From Pseudomonas asiatica (GTDB taxonomy: Bacteria; Pseudomonadota; Gammaproteobacteria; Pseudomonadales; Pseudomonadaceae): DNA of 64,000 nucleotides. Within the stretch, counting starts at the first letter, position 1. Every line of letters begins with the position of its first letter. Positions 1 to 9,254 of the stretch are shown one piece after another. Under the pieces are notes generated by a model. The model did not search any database. It was not told the DNA's origin and worked only from the letters and a program-made list of their open reading frames with translations. Where the stretch lies: positions 4,676,501 through 4,740,500 of the forward strand of contig NZ_CP157874.1 in the NCBI RefSeq assembly GCF_040214835.1, given 5' to 3'. Both the position numbers and the translations under genes were made by a program.

Positions 1-2
1 AG

Positions 3-662
3 CTGGTGCGCAAGGCCGTGGTCAAGCTGCTGGAAAACCCCGAGGCCAAACTGAAGATCGGCACCAAGGACCTGGAAGCCGCGCTTGGCATGCCGGTGTT
101 CCGCAGCGAGCAGGTACTGGCTGGCAAAGGCGTGATCACCGGCCTGGCCTGGACCAGCATGGGCGGCGCCACGCTGCCGATCGAAGCCACCCGCATCCAC
201 ACCCTCAACCGCGGCTTCAAGCTGACCGGCAAGCTGGGTGATGTGATGAAAGAGTCGGCCGAAATTGCCTACAGCTACGTCAGCTCCAACCTCAAGCAGT
301 TTGGTGGTGACCCTGGCTTCTTCAACGAAGCGTTCATTCACCTGCACGTGCCCGAAGGCGCCACGCCCAAGGACGGCCCGAGTGCCGGCATCACCATGGC
401 CAGCGCCCTGCTGTCGCTGGCCCGAGACCAGGCGCCGAAGAAGGGCGTGGCCATGACCGGCGAGCTGACCCTGACCGGGCAGGTACTGCCGATTGGCGGT
501 GTGCGCGAGAAGGTGATTGCGGCGCGGCGGCAGAAGATCTTCGAGCTGATCTTGCCGGAGCCTAACCGTGGGGACTATGAGGAGCTGCCGGACTACCTGC
601 GCGAAGGCCTGACCGTACATTTCGCCAAGCGCTTTGCCGACGTGGCCAAAGTGCTGTTCTAG
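3..662 (+). CDS. lon: Lon-family ATP-dependent protease, C-terminal part (5' end outside window)
   Basis: This is the C-terminal proteolytic (Lon_C) domain of a Lon serine protease, which degrades misfolded and regulatory proteins in the cytoplasm. The reading frame is open from the left edge, so the AAA+ part lies outside the window. The catalytic serine sits in the motif PKDGPSAGI (Ser codon 381-383). The catalytic lysine sits in GGVREKV (Lys codon 510-512). The end of the protein, FADVAKVLF, is typical of Lon. P. putida carries more than one lon paralogue; from the neighbours I infer the second copy, not the clpX-linked one. The gene is followed by a REP pair. Confidence 0.93.
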   Translation: MVRKAVVKLLENPEAKLKIGTKDLEAALGMPVFRSEQVLAGKGVITGLAWTSMGGATLPIEATRIHTLNRGFKLTGKLGDVMKESAEIAYSYVSSNLKQFGGDPGFFNEAFIHLHVPEGATPKDGPSAGITMASALLSLARDQAPKKGVAMTGELTLTGQVLPIGGVREKVIAARRQKIFELILPEPNRGDYEELPDYLREGLTVHFAKRFADVAKVLF

Positions 663-668
663 CCAGCA

Positions 669-766
669 CCGGCCTCTTCGCGGGTAAACCCGCTCCCACA
701 GGGATAGCGCAGGGCTTGAGCCCAGTGAGATCACTGTGGGAGCGGGTTGACCCGCGAAAGGGCCGG
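669..766. repeat. REP pair (inverted)
   Basis: Two inverted copies of the P. putida-type REP core (CTTCGCGGGTAAACCCGCTC and its near complement) are separated by about 30 bp. The element sits between the lon stop and the lipoprotein gene and could fold into a long hairpin in the lon 3' transcript. Confidence 0.85.
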
Positions 767-832
767 CACAGGCAACACAAATCTCCTCGATCATCGGTTA
801 TCCTCAGGCCATCGTCAGCCTCCGGAGCCAAC

Positions 833-1225
833 ATGACCGCCCCTCGTCTGCTCGTTCCCCTGAGCTTCGCCCTGATTTCCGCCTGCGCCCAACAGCCCAC
901 GCAACCCGTCGAACTGGACGCCGAAAGCGAATGCCCGACGCGCCTGCAGGTTGGCCAGGCGCTGATCCTGAGCTTGCCCAGCAACCCGTCCACCGGCTAC
1001 CGCTGGCGCGTCGAAGCACCTGCCTCCAACGTACTGCGCAGCCTTGGTCCGGAGGTGTATAGCGCTCCCGAGGAGGAAGACGTGGTCGGCAGCGCCGGTG
1101 TCTCCACCTGGCGCTACCAGGCCAGCGATACCGGCGATGGTCAGTTGGTGCTGGTGTACCAGCAGCCATGGGCCGCAGATATCGCCCCCGTGCAAACCTT
1201 CGACTGCAAGATCATCGTCCGCTAA
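833..1225 (+). CDS. Chagasin-like (I42) peptidase-inhibitor family lipoprotein
   Basis: A 130-residue exported protein. The start at 833 gives an N-terminus [18 protein letters not shown] with a lipobox (ISAC) and a Shine-Dalgarno GGAG just upstream; an upstream in-frame start would lie inside the REP element. The segment [13 protein letters not shown] matches the conserved NPTTGY loop of the chagasin/inhibitor-of-cysteine-peptidase family. The C-terminus has a second family-like stretch, VLVYQQPWA. Family members block papain-type proteases. A target in Pseudomonas is not obvious, and a structural or envelope role is equally possible. It lies just downstream of lon. Confidence 0.8.
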   Translation: MTAPRLLVPLSFALISACAQQPTQPVELDAESECPTRLQVGQALILSLPSNPSTGYRWRVEAPASNVLRSLGPEVYSAPEEEDVVGSAGVSTWRYQASDTGDGQLVLVYQQPWAADIAPVQTFDCKIIVR

Positions 1226-1310
1226 AGTCCGCAGCTTCGCTCATAGGCAACCTGCACACCCACCAGGCAGGCGCAGAGGTCCCTCAGCGCCCGCCCCTGA
1301 AGCGCTGCCA

Positions 1311-1339
1311 TGGCAAGAATCGCGGCCTTTGGCTAAAAT
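1311..1339 (+). promoter_or_regulatory. Candidate sigma-70 promoter for cmoAB
   Basis: A good -10 box TAAAAT (1334-1339) lies 17 bp downstream of a weak -35 box TGGCAA (1311-1316), about 30 bp before the cmoA start. Inferred from sequence only. Confidence 0.35.
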
Positions 1340-1371
1340 GCGCCTCCGTTTCACCCTGTATCGAGCCCGCC

Positions 1372-2115
1372 GTGAGCAAACAACCCGACCGCCTTTTCGC
1401 CCAGCCCTTGGAGCAAGTGCCCGACTTCGTCTTCAACGAGGATGTGGTGCGTGTGTTCCCGGACATGATCAAGCGCTCGGTTCCGGGCTACCCGACCATT
1501 GTCGAGAACCTCGGCGTGCTGGCCGCGCGCTTCGCCCAGCCGCATACCGCGCTGTACGACCTGGGTGCGTCGTTGGGTGCCGTTACTCAATCGCTGCGCC
1601 GCCATGTGCGCAGTGACGGCTGCCGGGTAATCGCCGTGGACAACTCCGCGGCGATGGTCGAGCGTTGCCGCCAGTACCTCACCGCCCAGGACTCGATGTT
1701 CCAGGAACTGCTGCCGGTGCAGGTGCTGGAAGCCGACATCCTGGCCCTGCCCTTCGAGCCCGCCTCGGTGGTGGCGATGAATTTCACCCTGCAGTTCATC
1801 GCCCCCGACCAGCGCCTGGAGCTGCTCGGCCGCATCCGCCAGGCGCTGTTGCCCGGTGGTGCGCTGATCCTCTCGGAAAAACTGCGCTTCGCCGATGATG
1901 AACAGCAGGACTTGCTCAATGAACTGCACCTGGACTTCAAACGTGCCAATGGCTACAGCGAACTGGAAATTGCCCAGAAGCGCAGCGCCATCGAGAACGT
2001 GATGAGGCCCGACACCCTCGAAGCCCACCAGGCGCGCCTGCGCGCAGCCGGTTTCTCGAAGGTGGTGCCCTGGTTCCAATGCCTTAATTTCGCCTCTTTG
2101 ATTGCCCTGCCATGA
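1372..2115 (+). CDS. cmoA: Carboxy-S-adenosyl-L-methionine synthase CmoA
   Basis: A 247-residue class I SAM-fold enzyme that converts SAM and prephenate to carboxy-SAM, the donor used by CmoB for wobble-uridine modification of tRNA. The GTG start at 1372 gives the family N-terminus [12 protein letters not shown]; the frame is open further upstream but has no family match there. The SAM-binding motif [14 protein letters not shown] and the following [14 protein letters not shown] are present. The stop overlaps the cmoB start by 4 bp (ATGA), so the two are translationally coupled. Confidence 0.95.
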   Translation: MSKQPDRLFAQPLEQVPDFVFNEDVVRVFPDMIKRSVPGYPTIVENLGVLAARFAQPHTALYDLGASLGAVTQSLRRHVRSDGCRVIAVDNSAAMVERCRQYLTAQDSMFQELLPVQVLEADILALPFEPASVVAMNFTLQFIAPDQRLELLGRIRQALLPGGALILSEKLRFADDEQQDLLNELHLDFKRANGYSELEIAQKRSAIENVMRPDTLEAHQARLRAAGFSKVVPWFQCLNFASLIALP

Positions 2116-3068
2116 TCGATCTGTCCCCACTCGTCCGCCGCCTGGCGGGCACGCCCCTGGCTTCCTGGTCGCAAGGCCTGCAAGCGCAACTGGAAGCCAA
2201 GCTGGAGAAGGGTCACGGTGACCTCGACCGCTGGCGCGGTGCGCTGGAAGCCTTGCCCGCCCTGAATCCGAGCGAAATCGACCTGGTCAACGGGCTGCGC
2301 CTGGACTGCGATTGCGACGACGCCACCCGCGCGCAGATGCGCCAGGCACTGATGGGCCTGTCCCCTTGGCGCAAAGGGCCATTCGACCTGTTCGGCGTGC
2401 ATGTGGACACCGAATGGCGTTCGGACTGGAAATGGTCCCGGGTCGGCCCGCACCTGGACCTCAAGGGCAAGCGCGTGCTCGACGTGGGCTGCGGCAACGG
2501 CTACTACCAGTGGCGCATGCTCGGTGCCGGCGCCGACATGGTGATTGGCGTAGATCCCAACTGGCTGTTCTTCTGCCAGTTCCAGGCCGTTCAGCAATAC
2601 CTGCCAGAGCTGCCCGCCTGGCACCTGCCATTCGCCCTGGAAGACCTGCCGGCCAACCTCGAAGGTTTCGACACGGTGTTTTCCATGGGGGTGTTCTACC
2701 ATCGCCGCTCGCCCATCGAGCACCTGCTGGCGCTCAAGGACTGCCTGGTCAAAGGCGGGGAACTGGTGCTGGAAACCCTGGTGATCGAGGGTGACGAAAA
2801 CCAGGTGCTGGTACCTGAGGACCGCTATGCACAGATGCGCAACGTCTGGTACCTGCCGTCGGTACCGGCCCTGGAGCGCTGGTTGCGCCGTGCCGGTTTC
2901 AGCGACGTGCGTTGCGTCGACGTAAGCGTGACCAGCGTCGAGGAACAGCGCAGCACCGAGTGGATGCGCTACCAGTCACTGGGCGACTTCCTCGACCCGA
3001 ACGACCACAGCAAGACCATCGAAGGCCTGCCGGCCCCACGCCGCGCCACCCTGCTGGCGCGCAAATAA
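2112..3068 (+). CDS. cmoB: tRNA U34 carboxymethyltransferase CmoB
   Basis: A 318-residue protein, normal length for CmoB, which transfers the carboxymethyl group of carboxy-SAM to 5-hydroxyuridine-34 of tRNA to make cmo5U. The SAM-type motif [16 protein letters not shown] is near residue 125. The stretch [13 protein letters not shown] is also characteristic. It forms an operon with cmoA through a 4-bp overlap. Its stop is followed at once by the terminator of the convergent small gene. Confidence 0.96.
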   Translation: MIDLSPLVRRLAGTPLASWSQGLQAQLEAKLEKGHGDLDRWRGALEALPALNPSEIDLVNGLRLDCDCDDATRAQMRQALMGLSPWRKGPFDLFGVHVDTEWRSDWKWSRVGPHLDLKGKRVLDVGCGNGYYQWRMLGAGADMVIGVDPNWLFFCQFQAVQQYLPELPAWHLPFALEDLPANLEGFDTVFSMGVFYHRRSPIEHLLALKDCLVKGGELVLETLVIEGDENQVLVPEDRYAQMRNVWYLPSVPALERWLRRAGFSDVRCVDVSVTSVEEQRSTEWMRYQSLGDFLDPNDHSKTIEGLPAPRRATLLARK

Positions 3069-3090
3069 AAAAGGCGCCCGGATGGGCGCC
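3066..3090 (-). terminator. Rho-independent terminator of the small minus-strand gene
   Basis: Read on the minus strand: GGCGCCC, loop ATCC, GGGCGCC, then TTTTTT. The 7-bp GC-rich stem with a U-tract is a classic intrinsic terminator for the gene ending at 3137. It touches the cmoB stop codon. On the plus strand the stem is present without a U-tract. Confidence 0.85.
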
Positions 3091-3096
3091 CGAATA

Positions 3097-3129
3097 CACC
3101 TGCGCCGAGGAGCTGTCACGGCGCAGGTG
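3097..3129. other. Perfect 11-bp inverted repeat
   Basis: CACCTGCGCCG (3097-3107) and its exact complement CGGCGCAGGTG (3119-3129) are separated by 11 bp. The repeat lies between the small exported-protein gene and its terminator. It may be a 3' UTR hairpin that stabilises the mRNA. Confidence 0.6.
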
Positions 3130-3136
3130 CTGTCAC

Positions 3137-3340
3137 TCAATCCTTGGCCAACTCGCGGGCCTTCTCCTGCGCCTTGCGCTCACGCTCGGCAACGGCCTGT
3201 TGCTTGTCGTCGTGCAGGCGCTGCTGGTCTTCGCGGAACGCTTGCCAGAATTGTTTGGAACGTTCCGCACCGCCCTCGGCGTAAACACTGGCGCTGCCCA
3301 GGGCAAGGGTGGCCAACAGCAGGTATTTGGTCAGGTTCAT
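3137..3340 (-). CDS. Small exported hypothetical protein, coiled-coil-rich
   Basis: A 67-residue protein with a clear Sec signal peptide (residues 1-21, MNLTKYLLLATLALGSASVYA). The mature part of about 46 residues is strongly charged and rich in Gln, Glu, Lys and Arg, suggesting one continuous helix. I recognise no family. It has its own intrinsic terminator and is divergent from the two-component pair that starts at 3690. That layout would fit a target of the regulator, but this is inference. Confidence 0.72.
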   Translation of the reverse strand: MNLTKYLLLATLALGSASVYAEGGAERSKQFWQAFREDQQRLHDDKQQAVAERERKAQEKARELAKD

Positions 3341-3445
3341 CGTGGTTGCCTCGTGATAACCGATCAGACAGGGCCATCCTAGCGAGGGCTAGCTAACGGC
3401 AAGGTGAGGCGGGGATTACAGTCTTGCAATGTGGCCCTGTTTTGC

Positions 3446-3553
3446 CTGTTCGGGCCCTATCGCCGGCAAGCCAGCTCCCACAGGATCACCACAAGTCTTG
3501 AAAACTGTGCAGTACCTGTGGGAGCTGGCTTGCCGGCGATAGGGCCCGAACAG
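3446..3553. repeat. REP pair (inverted), second sequence family
   Basis: Two perfect 39-bp arms (3446-3484 and 3515-3553) are in inverted orientation around a 30-bp loop. The core is ATCGCCGGCAAGCCAGCTCC, a different variant from the CGGGTAAACCCG type. The element fills much of the 349-bp gap between the small exported gene and the response regulator. Copies of GGATTACA lie on either side at 3413 and 3571. Confidence 0.9.
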
Positions 3554-3689
3554 ACAGCCAGATAACACCAGGATTACAAATCCGTTATCTGCGCCGCGCG
3601 TCCTTACTCATGCCGTAACATCCCACGCCTTGACCCTGATGCCACTACAGGGTCGAGAATCGCCCCCTTTCATCACACCGAGCCCACCC

Positions 3690-4364
3690 ATGCGTCTACT
3701 GATCATCGAGGACGAACTGCGTACCGCCGACTACCTGCAGCAGGGCCTGCGCGAGAACGGCTACGTGGTCGACTGCGCCCACACCGGCACCGATGGCCTG
3801 CACCTGGCCCGCCAGCAGCCCTACGACCTGGTCATCCTCGACGTCAACCTGCCCGAACTCGATGGCTGGACCGTGCTGCAGCGGCTGCGCGCCGAATCGG
3901 CCACGCGCATCATGATGCTTACCGCCCACGGCCGCCTGGCCGACCGGGTCAAGGGCCTGGACCTGGGGGCCGACGATTACCTGCTCAAACCTTTCGAGTT
4001 CCCGGAACTGCTGGCCCGTATCCGCAGCCTGCTGCGCCGCAACGACCAGCAACTGCAGCCCAGCACCCTGCGCGTCGCCGATCTGGAGCTGGACCCCGGC
4101 CGTCACCGCGCCTACCGCGCGGGGCAGCGTATCGACCTGACCGCCAAGGAGTTCGCCCTGCTGCACCTGCTGATGCGCCAGACCGGCGAGGTGCTGTCGC
4201 GCACCCAGATCATCTCGCTGGTGTGGGACATGAACTTCGACTGCGACACCAATGTGGTCGAGGTTTCGATCCGGCGCCTGCGGGCAAAGATCGACGACCC
4301 GTTCGACAACAAGCTGATCCATACCCTGCGTGGCGTCGGCTACGTGCTCGAGGCACGCTTTTGA
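3690..4364 (+). CDS. OmpR-family response regulator, heavy-metal type
   Basis: A 224-residue receiver plus winged-helix DNA-binding protein. The receiver has the acidic pocket near D8, the phospho-acceptor D51 in LVILDVNLP and K100 in LLKPF. The C-terminal domain ends in the OmpR-type [16 protein letters not shown]. Closest in style to CusR/CopR/CzcR regulators of metal resistance, but no metal-efflux genes are nearby, so the signal is unknown. The start at 3690 removes an upstream extension without family match. The stop overlaps the kinase start (TTGA). Confidence 0.92.
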   Translation: MRLLIIEDELRTADYLQQGLRENGYVVDCAHTGTDGLHLARQQPYDLVILDVNLPELDGWTVLQRLRAESATRIMMLTAHGRLADRVKGLDLGADDYLLKPFEFPELLARIRSLLRRNDQQLQPSTLRVADLELDPGRHRAYRAGQRIDLTAKEFALLHLLMRQTGEVLSRTQIISLVWDMNFDCDTNVVEVSIRRLRAKIDDPFDNKLIHTLRGVGYVLEARF

Positions 4365-5743
4365 AAAACGCCAGCCTGTCACTGCGCCTGGGCTTGAGCG
4401 TGACGCTGATGGGCGCCGCACTGGTGCTGCTGCTGGCCTGCCTGGCCGTGTTCGCCCTCGATCACGAACTGGACAGCCGCGCACGCAAGGACCTGGCGCG
4501 CAAGATGCTGCAGGTCGAGCACAACCTGCGCGTCGACCTGCGTAGCGAAGATCTGGGCAGCCGCGCCCATCCCTTGCTCGACCTGGTGATGGGGCACGAC
4601 AACCTCAGCCTCAGCGTGCTGGCCCTCGAAGGCCGCCACCCGCACCTGCTCAGCCTGGGGCCAGCGCTGGAATCGCAGGTAGGCGATCTGCGCACCGATG
4701 CCCGCCTGGCCTTTCATGCGTGGCGCGACAGCAATGGCAACCAGATACTCACCGTGACCCGGCTGATGCGCCTGCGCGACGACACCCCGGTCAAGGTGAT
4801 GATGTCGCTCAACCGCGCCGACGACAACGCCCTGCTGCAGGCCTACCTGCACTCCACCTTGCTCGCGCTGCCGTTGCTGCTGTTGCTGATCGGGGCCGGT
4901 GCCTGGTGGCTGATGCAGCGCGGCCTGAGACCACTGCGGCACTTCCGGCGCATTGCCGGGCGGGTGTCGGCCCAGGACCTGCAACATCGTCTTCCCGCTA
5001 CCGGCCTGCCGCTGGAGCTGGCAGAGCTGGCCAGCAGCATCAACGTGATGCTCGACCGCCTCGATCAGGGCGTCAGCCAGTTGTCGCAGTTCTCCGATGA
5101 TCTGGCCCATGAACTGCGCACACCGTTGAGCAACCTGATGGGCAAGGCGCAAGTGACGCTGGCCCGCGAACGGGACAACGCGAATTACCGGGAAGTGCTG
5201 GAAGACAGCATCGAAGAACTGACCCGGCTCAACCGCATCATCAATGACATGCTGTTTCTCGCCCAGGTCAGCCAACCCCAGGCCCAGGTCGCGCTCAAGC
5301 CCATGGCATTGGCCGACGAGACGGCGCGGGTTGTCGAGCTGTTTGCGTTCAGTGCCGAGCTGAAAGGGGTTGAGTTGCGTGTGCAAGGCTGGGGGACGGC
5401 GCAGGGTGATCGGCTGATGTTTCAGCGGGCACTGTCGAACCTGTTGAGCAATGCCATTCGGCACTGCCCCGATGACAAGCCTGTGGAACTGCGTATCGAG
5501 CGCGTGGGCAGCGAAGTTCGGCTTTCGGTGGAAAACCAGGGGCCTGGTATTGCTGAAGAACACCAGTCGCGCTTGTTCGAGCGGTTTTACCGGGTGGGCT
5601 CCGGGCGCTCACGGCTGGAGGGAGGGACCGGGTTGGGGCTGGCGATCGTGAAATCGATCATGCAGTTGCATGGCGGGCGGGTCGAGGTCAGCAGCAGCCC
5701 CTTTGGGCCTACCCGGTTTACCCTGGTGTTTCCAGCCGAGTAA
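4361..5743 (+). CDS. Membrane sensor histidine kinase, heavy-metal type
   Basis: A 460-residue kinase starting at a TTG that overlaps the regulator stop. Two membrane segments (about 9-33 and 164-187) flank a periplasmic domain of roughly 130 residues. HAMP follows, then the phospho-accepting H250 in [16 protein letters not shown], an N box [10 protein letters not shown], and G boxes GPGIAEE and [13 protein letters not shown]. Architecture matches CusS/CopS-type kinases. It is the partner of the overlapping regulator. Confidence 0.92.
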   Translation: MKNASLSLRLGLSVTLMGAALVLLLACLAVFALDHELDSRARKDLARKMLQVEHNLRVDLRSEDLGSRAHPLLDLVMGHDNLSLSVLALEGRHPHLLSLGPALESQVGDLRTDARLAFHAWRDSNGNQILTVTRLMRLRDDTPVKVMMSLNRADDNALLQAYLHSTLLALPLLLLLIGAGAWWLMQRGLRPLRHFRRIAGRVSAQDLQHRLPATGLPLELAELASSINVMLDRLDQGVSQLSQFSDDLAHELRTPLSNLMGKAQVTLARERDNANYREVLEDSIEELTRLNRIINDMLFLAQVSQPQAQVALKPMALADETARVVELFAFSAELKGVELRVQGWGTAQGDRLMFQRALSNLLSNAIRHCPDDKPVELRIERVGSEVRLSVENQGPGIAEEHQSRLFERFYRVGSGRSRLEGGTGLGLAIVKSIMQLHGGRVEVSSSPFGPTRFTLVFPAE

Positions 5744-5757
5744 TACATCGCTTGTGT

Positions 5758-5853
5758 CGGCCTCTTCGCGGGTAAACCCGCTCCCACAGGGATTGCACAA
5801 GCCTCAAGGCCTGTGGGGTACCTGTGGGAGCGGGTTTACCCGCGAAGAGGCCG
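5758..5853. repeat. REP pair (inverted)
   Basis: Perfect 33-bp arms (5758-5790 and 5821-5853) of the CGGGTAAACCCG type lie between the convergent kinase and pdxJ genes. This is where a bidirectional transcription or mRNA end would be expected. Confidence 0.9.
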
Positions 5854-5870
5854 GTACAGGCGACCAACGA

Positions 5871-6611
5871 TTAGCGCGACGCGGCCACGATCAGCGCCTT
5901 CATCTCGGCCACAGCGGCCTTGAAGCCGACGAACAGCGCATGCGCCACCAGCGCATGGCCGATGTTCAGCTCATTGATGCCTTTGATTGCCGCCACCGCC
6001 TCGACGTTGTGGTAATGCAAGCCGTGGCCGGCATTGACGATCAGCCCCTGCCCCACGCCAAACGCCACGCCATCGACGATACGCTTGAGTTCCTCGGCCA
6101 CTTCGGTCGGGGTTTCGGCATCGGCGTAACGCCCGGTGTGCAGCTCGATGGCAGGCGCGCCAACGCGACGCGAAGCCTCGATCTGCCGCTCGTCGGCATC
6201 GATGAACAGCGACACTTCGGCACCGGTACGCGACAGGCGCTCAACCGCAGCCTTGATCCGTGCTTCCTGGCCCGCCACGTCAAGGCCGCCTTCGGTGGTC
6301 AGCTCCTGACGGGTTTCGGGTACCAGGCAGATATGCGCCGGGCGGATCTTCTCGGCAAAGGCCATCATCTCTTCGGTGACGCCCATCTCGAAGTTCATGC
6401 GGGTCTGCAGCACGTCCTTGAGCAGCACCACGTCACGCTCCTGGATGTGCCGGCGGTCTTCACGCAGGTGCACGGTGATGCCATCGGCGCCTGCTTCCTC
6501 GGCATCCAGGGCAGCCTTGACCGGATCAGGGTAACGCGTGCCCCGGGCCTGGCGCAGGGTCGCCACGTGGTCGATGTTTACGCCGAGAAGCATGCGGTTG
6601 CTGTGAGTCAC
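5871..6611 (-). CDS. pdxJ: Pyridoxine 5'-phosphate synthase PdxJ
   Basis: A 246-residue TIM-barrel enzyme that condenses 1-deoxyxylulose 5-phosphate with 3-amino-1-hydroxyacetone 1-phosphate, the last ring-forming step of de novo vitamin B6 synthesis. Diagnostic segments are [16 protein letters not shown] near the start, [16 protein letters not shown], and [15 protein letters not shown] near the end. It lies 43 bp downstream of recO, as in the usual gammaproteobacterial rnc-era-recO-pdxJ order. Confidence 0.97.
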   Translation of the reverse strand: MTHSNRMLLGVNIDHVATLRQARGTRYPDPVKAALDAEEAGADGITVHLREDRRHIQERDVVLLKDVLQTRMNFEMGVTEEMMAFAEKIRPAHICLVPETRQELTTEGGLDVAGQEARIKAAVERLSRTGAEVSLFIDADERQIEASRRVGAPAIELHTGRYADAETPTEVAEELKRIVDGVAFGVGQGLIVNAGHGLHYHNVEAVAAIKGINELNIGHALVAHALFVGFKAAVAEMKALIVAASR

Positions 6612-6654
6612 GAAAGGCTCTCCTGAAGATTTAGCCCCACAGCATACGTCGTGA

Positions 6655-7338
6655 TCAGCGCTTGCGAAACAGTTCCCGGCTGACCAGCGGTTTTGCCCCG
6701 AGGTGAACCGCCAGTGCCTGGCGCATCAGGCGCTTGGCGGCGAGCAAGGCACCTGGGGCATCCCAGTCGGCTTCGGCCAGGGCCAGCAGTTCGGTGCCGC
6801 GGAACAGCCCGGGTTGCACCAGCTCGACCCGTTCCAGGCCGGCATCCACACGCAAGCGGTACAGGCCATCGACCGCGATCGCCTGGTCATTGACGTCGTG
6901 GTGCAACGAAAACGCGTAACCGAGTTCGTCCAGCAGCCGCCATTCGAAGGAGCGCAGCAGCGGCTCCAGCGGGCGACCGGCGGCCAAGGCTTGCAAGGTC
7001 AGGGTGTAGTGCTCGAACAGCGCCGGGAAAGGCGCTTCGGCGGGCAGCAGGCGCATGAGCAGTTCGTTGAGGTACAACCCGCTGAACAGGGCATCGCCAT
7101 GCAGCCAGGTGGCGATGCCGGCACTGTCCATGCGCCCGACATTCTTCAGCTCGCCACGCCCACGCAGTTCCAGCTCCAGCGGCACGAACGGCCGCACCAG
7201 GCTGCCACCCTTGCCACGCGCACGGCGCAGCACGGCGCGCATGCGGCCCTGCGGGGTGAAGAAGTCCACCAGCGCGCTGGTTTCCTTGTAGGCACGGCTG
7301 TGCAGCACGTAGGCTGGCTGGCCGACAGGTTGTTCCAT
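6655..7338 (-). CDS. recO: DNA repair protein RecO
   Basis: A 227-residue recombination mediator that helps load RecA on SSB-coated DNA in the RecFOR pathway. The N-terminal OB fold is recognised in [22 protein letters not shown]. The start at 7338 (MEQPVGQ) matches the family; an ATG 27 bp upstream is possible but adds an unusual extension. It is separated from era by a REP pair and followed closely by pdxJ. Confidence 0.93.
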   Translation of the reverse strand: MEQPVGQPAYVLHSRAYKETSALVDFFTPQGRMRAVLRRARGKGGSLVRPFVPLELELRGRGELKNVGRMDSAGIATWLHGDALFSGLYLNELLMRLLPAEAPFPALFEHYTLTLQALAAGRPLEPLLRSFEWRLLDELGYAFSLHHDVNDQAIAVDGLYRLRVDAGLERVELVQPGLFRGTELLALAEADWDAPGALLAAKRLMRQALAVHLGAKPLVSRELFRKR

Positions 7339-7372
7339 GGAAAATACGTGCCCCAGGGGTTGCACTGGCCCT

Positions 7373-7489
7373 TGTAGGAGCGGCCTTGTGTCGCGATAGG
7401 GCTGCGCAGCAGCCCCAGCAATTTATGCTGCGAAACTGAAAATCCGGGGCCGCTTTGCGGCCCTGTCGCGACACAAGGCCGCTCCTACA
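7373..7489. repeat. REP pair of the CGACACAAGGCCGCTCC type
   Basis: Inverted arms carry TGTAGGAGCGGCCTTGTGTC on the left and its complement on the right, each with a short GC-rich hairpin (GGGCTGC-GCAGCCC and GGGCCGC-GCGGCCC) towards the loop. It lies inside the era-recO stretch of the operon, where it could shape segmental mRNA stability. Confidence 0.85.
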
Positions 7490-7508
7490 GAGACCGGCCG
7501 TGCGAGGC

Positions 7509-8417
7509 TTAGAGGTCGCCGTAGCCCAGCGAGCGCAGGGCGCGCTCGTCATCGGACCAGCCGCCTTTCACCTTGACCCACAAGTTGAGCATGACCTTGG
7601 AGTCGAACAGCACCTCCATGTCCTTGCGCGCCTCGGAGCCGATGCGCTTGATGCGCTCGCCCTTGTCGCCAATGATGATCTTTTTCTGGCCGTCGCGCTC
7701 GACCAGGATCAGCGCATGGATGTGCAGCACATGACCCTGCTGCTTGAATTCTTCAATTTCCACGGTGATCTGGTACGGCAATTCCGCACCCAGCTGGCGC
7801 ATGATCTTCTCGCGCACCAGTTCGGCGGCCAGGAAGCGGCTGCTGCGGTCGGTGATCTGGTCTTCGGGGAAGAAGTGCTCGTTCTCAGGCAGGTGCTTGG
7901 CGATCTGTGCTTCCAGCGCCTGCAGGTTGTGCCCCTGCTGCGCGGAAATAGGCATCACTTCGGCGTTCGGCAACTGCTCCTGCAGCCATTGCAGGTGCGG
8001 GATCAGTTCGGCCTTTTCTTCCATGCGGTCGGTCTTGTTGACCGCGATGATCAGTGGGCCCGTCACGTACTGCACGCGCTCCAGCACCAGTTGGTCCTCA
8101 TCGGTCCATTTGGTGCGGTCGACCACGAAGATCACCACGTCGACGTCCTTCAGGGCCGCCGAGGCGTTGCGGTTCATGTAGCGGTTCAAGGCCTTGTCGT
8201 TGGCCTTGTGCATACCGGGGGTATCGACGTAGATCGCCTGCACGTCACCCTCGGTCTTGATGCCGAGCATGTTGTGGCGGGTGGTCTGCGGCTTGCGCGA
8301 GGTGATCGCCAGCTTCTGGCCGAGGATGTGGTTGAGCAAGGTCGACTTGCCCACGTTCGGGCGGCCGACAATGGCTACGTAGCCGCAGCGGGTCGGGTTG
8401 CTATCAGTCATTGCCAT
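7509..8417 (-). CDS. era: GTPase Era
   Basis: A 302-residue essential GTPase that binds 16S rRNA and 30S precursors during ribosome maturation. The G1 motif GRPNVGKS is at residues 18-25, G3 is in YVDTPGMH, and G4 is NKTD. The C-terminal KH domain holds [16 protein letters not shown]. It overlaps rnc by 14 bp, so translation is coupled. A second in-frame ATG two codons in (8411) could also serve. Confidence 0.97.
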   Translation of the reverse strand: MAMTDSNPTRCGYVAIVGRPNVGKSTLLNHILGQKLAITSRKPQTTRHNMLGIKTEGDVQAIYVDTPGMHKANDKALNRYMNRNASAALKDVDVVIFVVDRTKWTDEDQLVLERVQYVTGPLIIAVNKTDRMEEKAELIPHLQWLQEQLPNAEVMPISAQQGHNLQALEAQIAKHLPENEHFFPEDQITDRSSRFLAAELVREKIMRQLGAELPYQITVEIEEFKQQGHVLHIHALILVERDGQKKIIIGDKGERIKRIGSEARKDMEVLFDSKVMLNLWVKVKGGWSDDERALRSLGYGDL

Positions 8418-9093
8418 TCTCCACGCCCAGGGCGATCAGTGCAGACGCGGCAGCGACTTGCTCGGCGATACGCCGGCTAACGCCTTGGCCACGGCTCTTG
8501 TTGTTCAGCAGCACCACTTCGCATTCGACGAAGAAGGTCCGGCAGTGCGGTTCGCCCTGGATGTCCACCACTTCGTAACGCGGCAGCTCGCAGCTGCGCG
8601 ACTGCAGGAACTCCTGCAGGCGGGTTTTCGGGTCCTTGTTGGTATCGACCAGGGTCAGGCCTTCGAACTCATCGGCCAGCCAGGCCAGCACGCGCTCCCG
8701 GGCCGTTTCCATGTCGGCGTCCAGGTAGATGGCGCCAATCAGCGCCTCCAGGGCATCGGCCAGGATCGACTCGCGGCGGAAGCCACCGCTCTTGAGCTCA
8801 CCCGAACCCAGGCGCAGGTGATCGCCCAGGTCGAAACCACGGGCCAGGCGGGCCAGGGTCTCACCCTTGACCAGGCGCGCGCGCAGGCGCGACAGCTGGC
8901 CTTCGCGGGCCTGCGGGAAGCGCTCGAACAGCGCTTCGCCGGCGACGAAGTTGAGAATGGCGTCACCGAGAAACTCCAGGCGCTCATTGTTGCGCCCGGC
9001 GTAACTGCGATGGGTCAGTGCCAGGAGCATCTGGTCCTGGTTCTTGAAGGTATAACCGAGCTTTCGCTCCAGACGGGCAAGGGGAGCACTCAT
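8404..9093 (-). CDS. rnc: Ribonuclease III
   Basis: A 229-residue dsRNA endonuclease that processes rRNA precursors and some mRNAs. The RNase III signature [14 protein letters not shown] lies in the N-terminal domain. A double-stranded RNA-binding domain occupies the C-terminal 70 residues ([12 protein letters not shown] to the end). The gene overlaps era. The 161-bp leader after lepB holds two hairpins that could be self-cleavage targets. Confidence 0.97.
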   Translation of the reverse strand: MSAPLARLERKLGYTFKNQDQMLLALTHRSYAGRNNERLEFLGDAILNFVAGEALFERFPQAREGQLSRLRARLVKGETLARLARGFDLGDHLRLGSGELKSGGFRRESILADALEALIGAIYLDADMETARERVLAWLADEFEGLTLVDTNKDPKTRLQEFLQSRSCELPRYEVVDIQGEPHCRTFFVECEVVLLNNKSRGQGVSRRIAEQVAAASALIALGVENGND

Positions 9094-9161
9094 GCAGCCA
9101 CCCGTTCGTTGTTCAACGCGTTGTTCAAATCAACATCCTGAAAGACTGTTTGGCTGTGGCC

Positions 9162-9248
9162 CGCCGCGATGTGCGGCGAATCTCCCGATCCCTGAGAACA
9201 CAGCCTATGTCAGAAATGCATTCGGCGCTGCCTGCTGGCCAGCGCCGA
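9162..9248 (-). other. Two hairpins in the lepB-rnc intergenic leader
   Basis: One stem is TCGGCGCTG/CAGCGCCGA (9222-9230 with 9240-9248, 9-nt loop), just after the lepB stop. The second is CGCCGC/GCGGCG (9162-9167 with 9173-9178, 5-nt loop), nearer rnc. Neither has a U-tract, so they do not look like terminators. In E. coli, RNase III cleaves a hairpin in its own leader; a similar role here is inference. Confidence 0.45.
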
Positions 9249-9254
9249 TGGGTA

